Assembly (NCBI GenBank): GCA_964423615.1
Contig: CAYRFQ010000003.1
Span: 1-64,000 of the forward strand
Reading direction: 5' to 3'
DNA from: CAYRFQ01 sp964423615
GTDB taxonomy: Bacteria; Planctomycetota; Planctomycetia; Gemmatales; Gemmataceae
Length of the DNA: 64,000 nucleotides
Below are positions 62,658-64,000 of this stretch, in pieces. Position numbers and translations under genes: made by a program. Numbering within the stretch: the stretch's first letter is position 1; every line of letters starts with the position of its first letter. The notes under the pieces were generated by a model, which ran no database searches, was not told where the DNA came from, and saw only the letters and a program-made list of their open reading frames with translations.

Positions 62658-64000
62658 TTACCTATCAAGGTCACCGACCTTTTTGAGCTGCCCCCAACGT
62701 TTCTTCCTTTCGGCTTCGCTCAATCGTACGATCGCTCCACCAACATCGAGTCTTCGTCCGGTCTGGACTTCGAGCCAAAGCCGAATTTCTTCGACGTCCG
62801 AATTCCAGGGTTGGGGGACTCGCCAAAGCGTCGCGCTTTTGTCGAGACTACCACACACAGCCATTTTGCCGTCGGGACTGAACGCCATGGTTGGGTTCAC
62901 CCCGATCGGAACCAATCTCCTTATTGGGAGCGGAGGACCGACTGGCTTGGCCGTGGCAACGTCCCAGAAACGAATACGAGTTCCGTTCGTGAGCAGCAAC
63001 TTGCCGTCAGGGCTGAAAACGGCTGCCGTTCCAGATTGGGAAACGCGGTCACACAAAGGGGCGTGTGTATGCGCATTCCAAAGCCGGTCGAACGCAAAAT
63101 AGCACTCACCATTCGGACTGAACCGTGCCAGGCAGCTCGGAACCAGCTGTCTCTGGAGTGGCGGACCGAGCGTTTTTCCGGTTTGAGTCTCGATCATCAA
63201 CGATCGGAGGGTTTCTTCTCGCCTCTCAACAACCAGTAACTTCTTCCCGTCGGGGCTGATGTCCAGCGCGTAAATTTCCTCTAGGGGGTTATTCGTGCCA
63301 CGCCAGGGAGCGTTGTACAGCCTTTTGAGCTTGGCAATCGGAGCAGCGTCATAAGGTAGCTGTTTCCCCACTGGTTTCAAGGTTCTGCTGTCCCATACTT
63401 GCACTCGTGACGCCGCCAGTCTCACCCGTGCTCCACAGAATGTCACAATCCGATCCCCGTCCGGCGTGAACAGGATCTGTCGAATAGAGAAATCGTGGCG
63501 AATCGGCGTTCCCCGAGGCTTCGCCGTACTCGTCTCCCACAGCCGAAGCTCTCCTCCCAGCTCTGCCGCGTGTTTGAGAGAGTCGATGTCCGTTCCGGTC
63601 GCGATCGTCTTGCCATCCGGACTGAACGCAACCGCTCGAATCACCCGAGGATGCTTGCCACCAATTTGGATGAATCGGTCCATGAGTTGCCCCGTCGAGG
63701 TGCTCCAAAGTTGAGCCCTGCCGTTAGTGTGACCGGTCAGGAGCAGTTTCCCATCGGGACTGTACGCCAATGACGCCACACCTGGGATCGAACGCAGGAG
63801 TTTACCATCGGCAGCAGTGTAAAGAAAAGCCCGTCCGGGAGCGAAACCTTTGTGAGTCACAAGTGTCTTACCATTGGGGTTGAACGCGACGTGAAGTTGA
63901 CTGTCTCCGGGAGCCCGTTGGTCGGCAGGAGGGGCGAAGGTTCCGATTGGCGAGTTGACAAAAGAGCAGGGCCGCCGCCAAAGGTGAGCGGTCTGATCCC
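62658..64000 (-). CDS. WD40 repeat protein, 5' end beyond the window
   Basis: The frame is open from 62658 to the right edge, so the start is missing; a GTG at 63860 is internal because WD40-like sequence (TAHLWRRP, LHVAFNPNGKTLVT) continues upstream. At least 447 residues with repeated blades such as AYSPDGKLLLTGHTNGRAQLW, VAFSPDGKTIATG, DISPDGKKLLVV, FSPNGECYFAF, FSPDGKLLLTNGTRIRFWD and FSPDGKMAVCGSLDKSATLWR. In Planctomycetes these often follow a Ser/Thr kinase domain, so the missing part may be a kinase; that is inference. The visible C-terminus ends in a basic helix. Confidence 0.92.
   Translation of the reverse strand, partial: DQTAHLWRRPCSFVNSPIGTFAPPADQRAPGDSQLHVAFNPNGKTLVTHKGFAPGRAFLYTAADGKLLRSIPGVASLAYSPDGKLLLTGHTNGRAQLWSTSTGQLMDRFIQIGGKHPRVIRAVAFSPDGKTIATGTDIDSLKHAAELGGELRLWETSTAKPRGTPIRHDFSIRQILFTPDGDRIVTFCGARVRLAASRVQVWDSRTLKPVGKQLPYDAAPIAKLKRLYNAPWRGTNNPLEEIYALDISPDGKKLLVVERREETLRSLMIETQTGKTLGPPLQRQLVPSCLARFSPNGECYFAFDRLWNAHTHAPLCDRVSQSGTAAVFSPDGKLLLTNGTRIRFWDVATAKPVGPPLPIRRLVPIGVNPTMAFSPDGKMAVCGSLDKSATLWRVPQPWNSDVEEIRLWLEVQTGRRLDVGGAIVRLSEAERKKRWGQLKKVGDLDR

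Overview
The window looks like chromosomal DNA of a planctomycete. It carries families that are typical of or greatly expanded in Planctomycetota: a DUF1559 protein with a type IV pilin-like N-terminus and H-X9-DG end, a PVC-type CxxCH haem protein fused to DUF1560-like/DUF1080-type modules, four sulfatases, a one-component Ser/Thr kinase, PQQ-like and WD40 propellers, a BatA/vWA membrane protein and very large envelope proteins without close functional names. GC is a little above 50% by eye. Coding is moderately dense, with several 300-900 bp gaps that look empty. I saw no tRNA, rRNA, CRISPR array, IS element or phage gene.

Layout. 1-50 (minus): first half of a SAM-I-like riboswitch whose gene lies off the left edge. 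0.2-8.3 kb: Ser/Thr kinase, PQQ-propeller protein, BatA-like vWA protein, HisA-like TIM barrel and a PlsC-type acyltransferase. 8.5-11 kb: panC and mgtE, the latter with a structured leader. 11.2-14.2 kb: SUMF1-domain lipoprotein and a membrane-anchored sulfatase-fold protein with Thr in the nucleophile position. 14.2-17.9 kb: NtrC-like regulator and a GntP-type permease with an inserted EF-hand block. 18.1-18.6 kb: OsmC-family gene with an in-frame TGA followed by a strong SECIS-like hairpin, read here as a selenoprotein. 19-24 kb: HEAT-like secreted protein, DUF1559 protein, class III CoA-transferase and a membrane protein. 24-27.1 kb (minus): M24 peptidase, accB, accC. 27.4-32.9 kb: three Cys-type sulfatases and a DUF4291 protein. 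33-38 kb (minus): XPB-type helicase with two partner genes. 38.4-47.5 kb: coiled-coil protein, isolated L6 paralogue, and a minus-strand run with a two-domain aspartyl protease, a 1347-residue CxxCH protein and small envelope proteins. 47.8-56.9 kb: two giant paralogous membrane proteins with degenerate caspase-like domains (one with a vWA domain) and a SMI1/KNR4-like protein. 57-64 kb: trpE, an EIIA-SLC4 fusion transporter, an ABC-2 permease and a partial WD40 protein.

The strongest unusual signals are: the OsmC selenoprotein with its SECIS; the tandem extracytoplasmic pseudo-caspase/vWA/SMI1 cluster, which shares a short repeated element upstream of both large genes and is the best candidate here for an undescribed system; the bicarbonate-transporter-like protein with an N-terminal PTS EIIA domain that keeps its phospho-His; the EF-hand insertion in a GntP permease; and the XPB locus with a 78-residue protein that resembles the C-terminal module of its 734-residue neighbour. 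All domain names are my own reading of the translated sequence; no database search was run.
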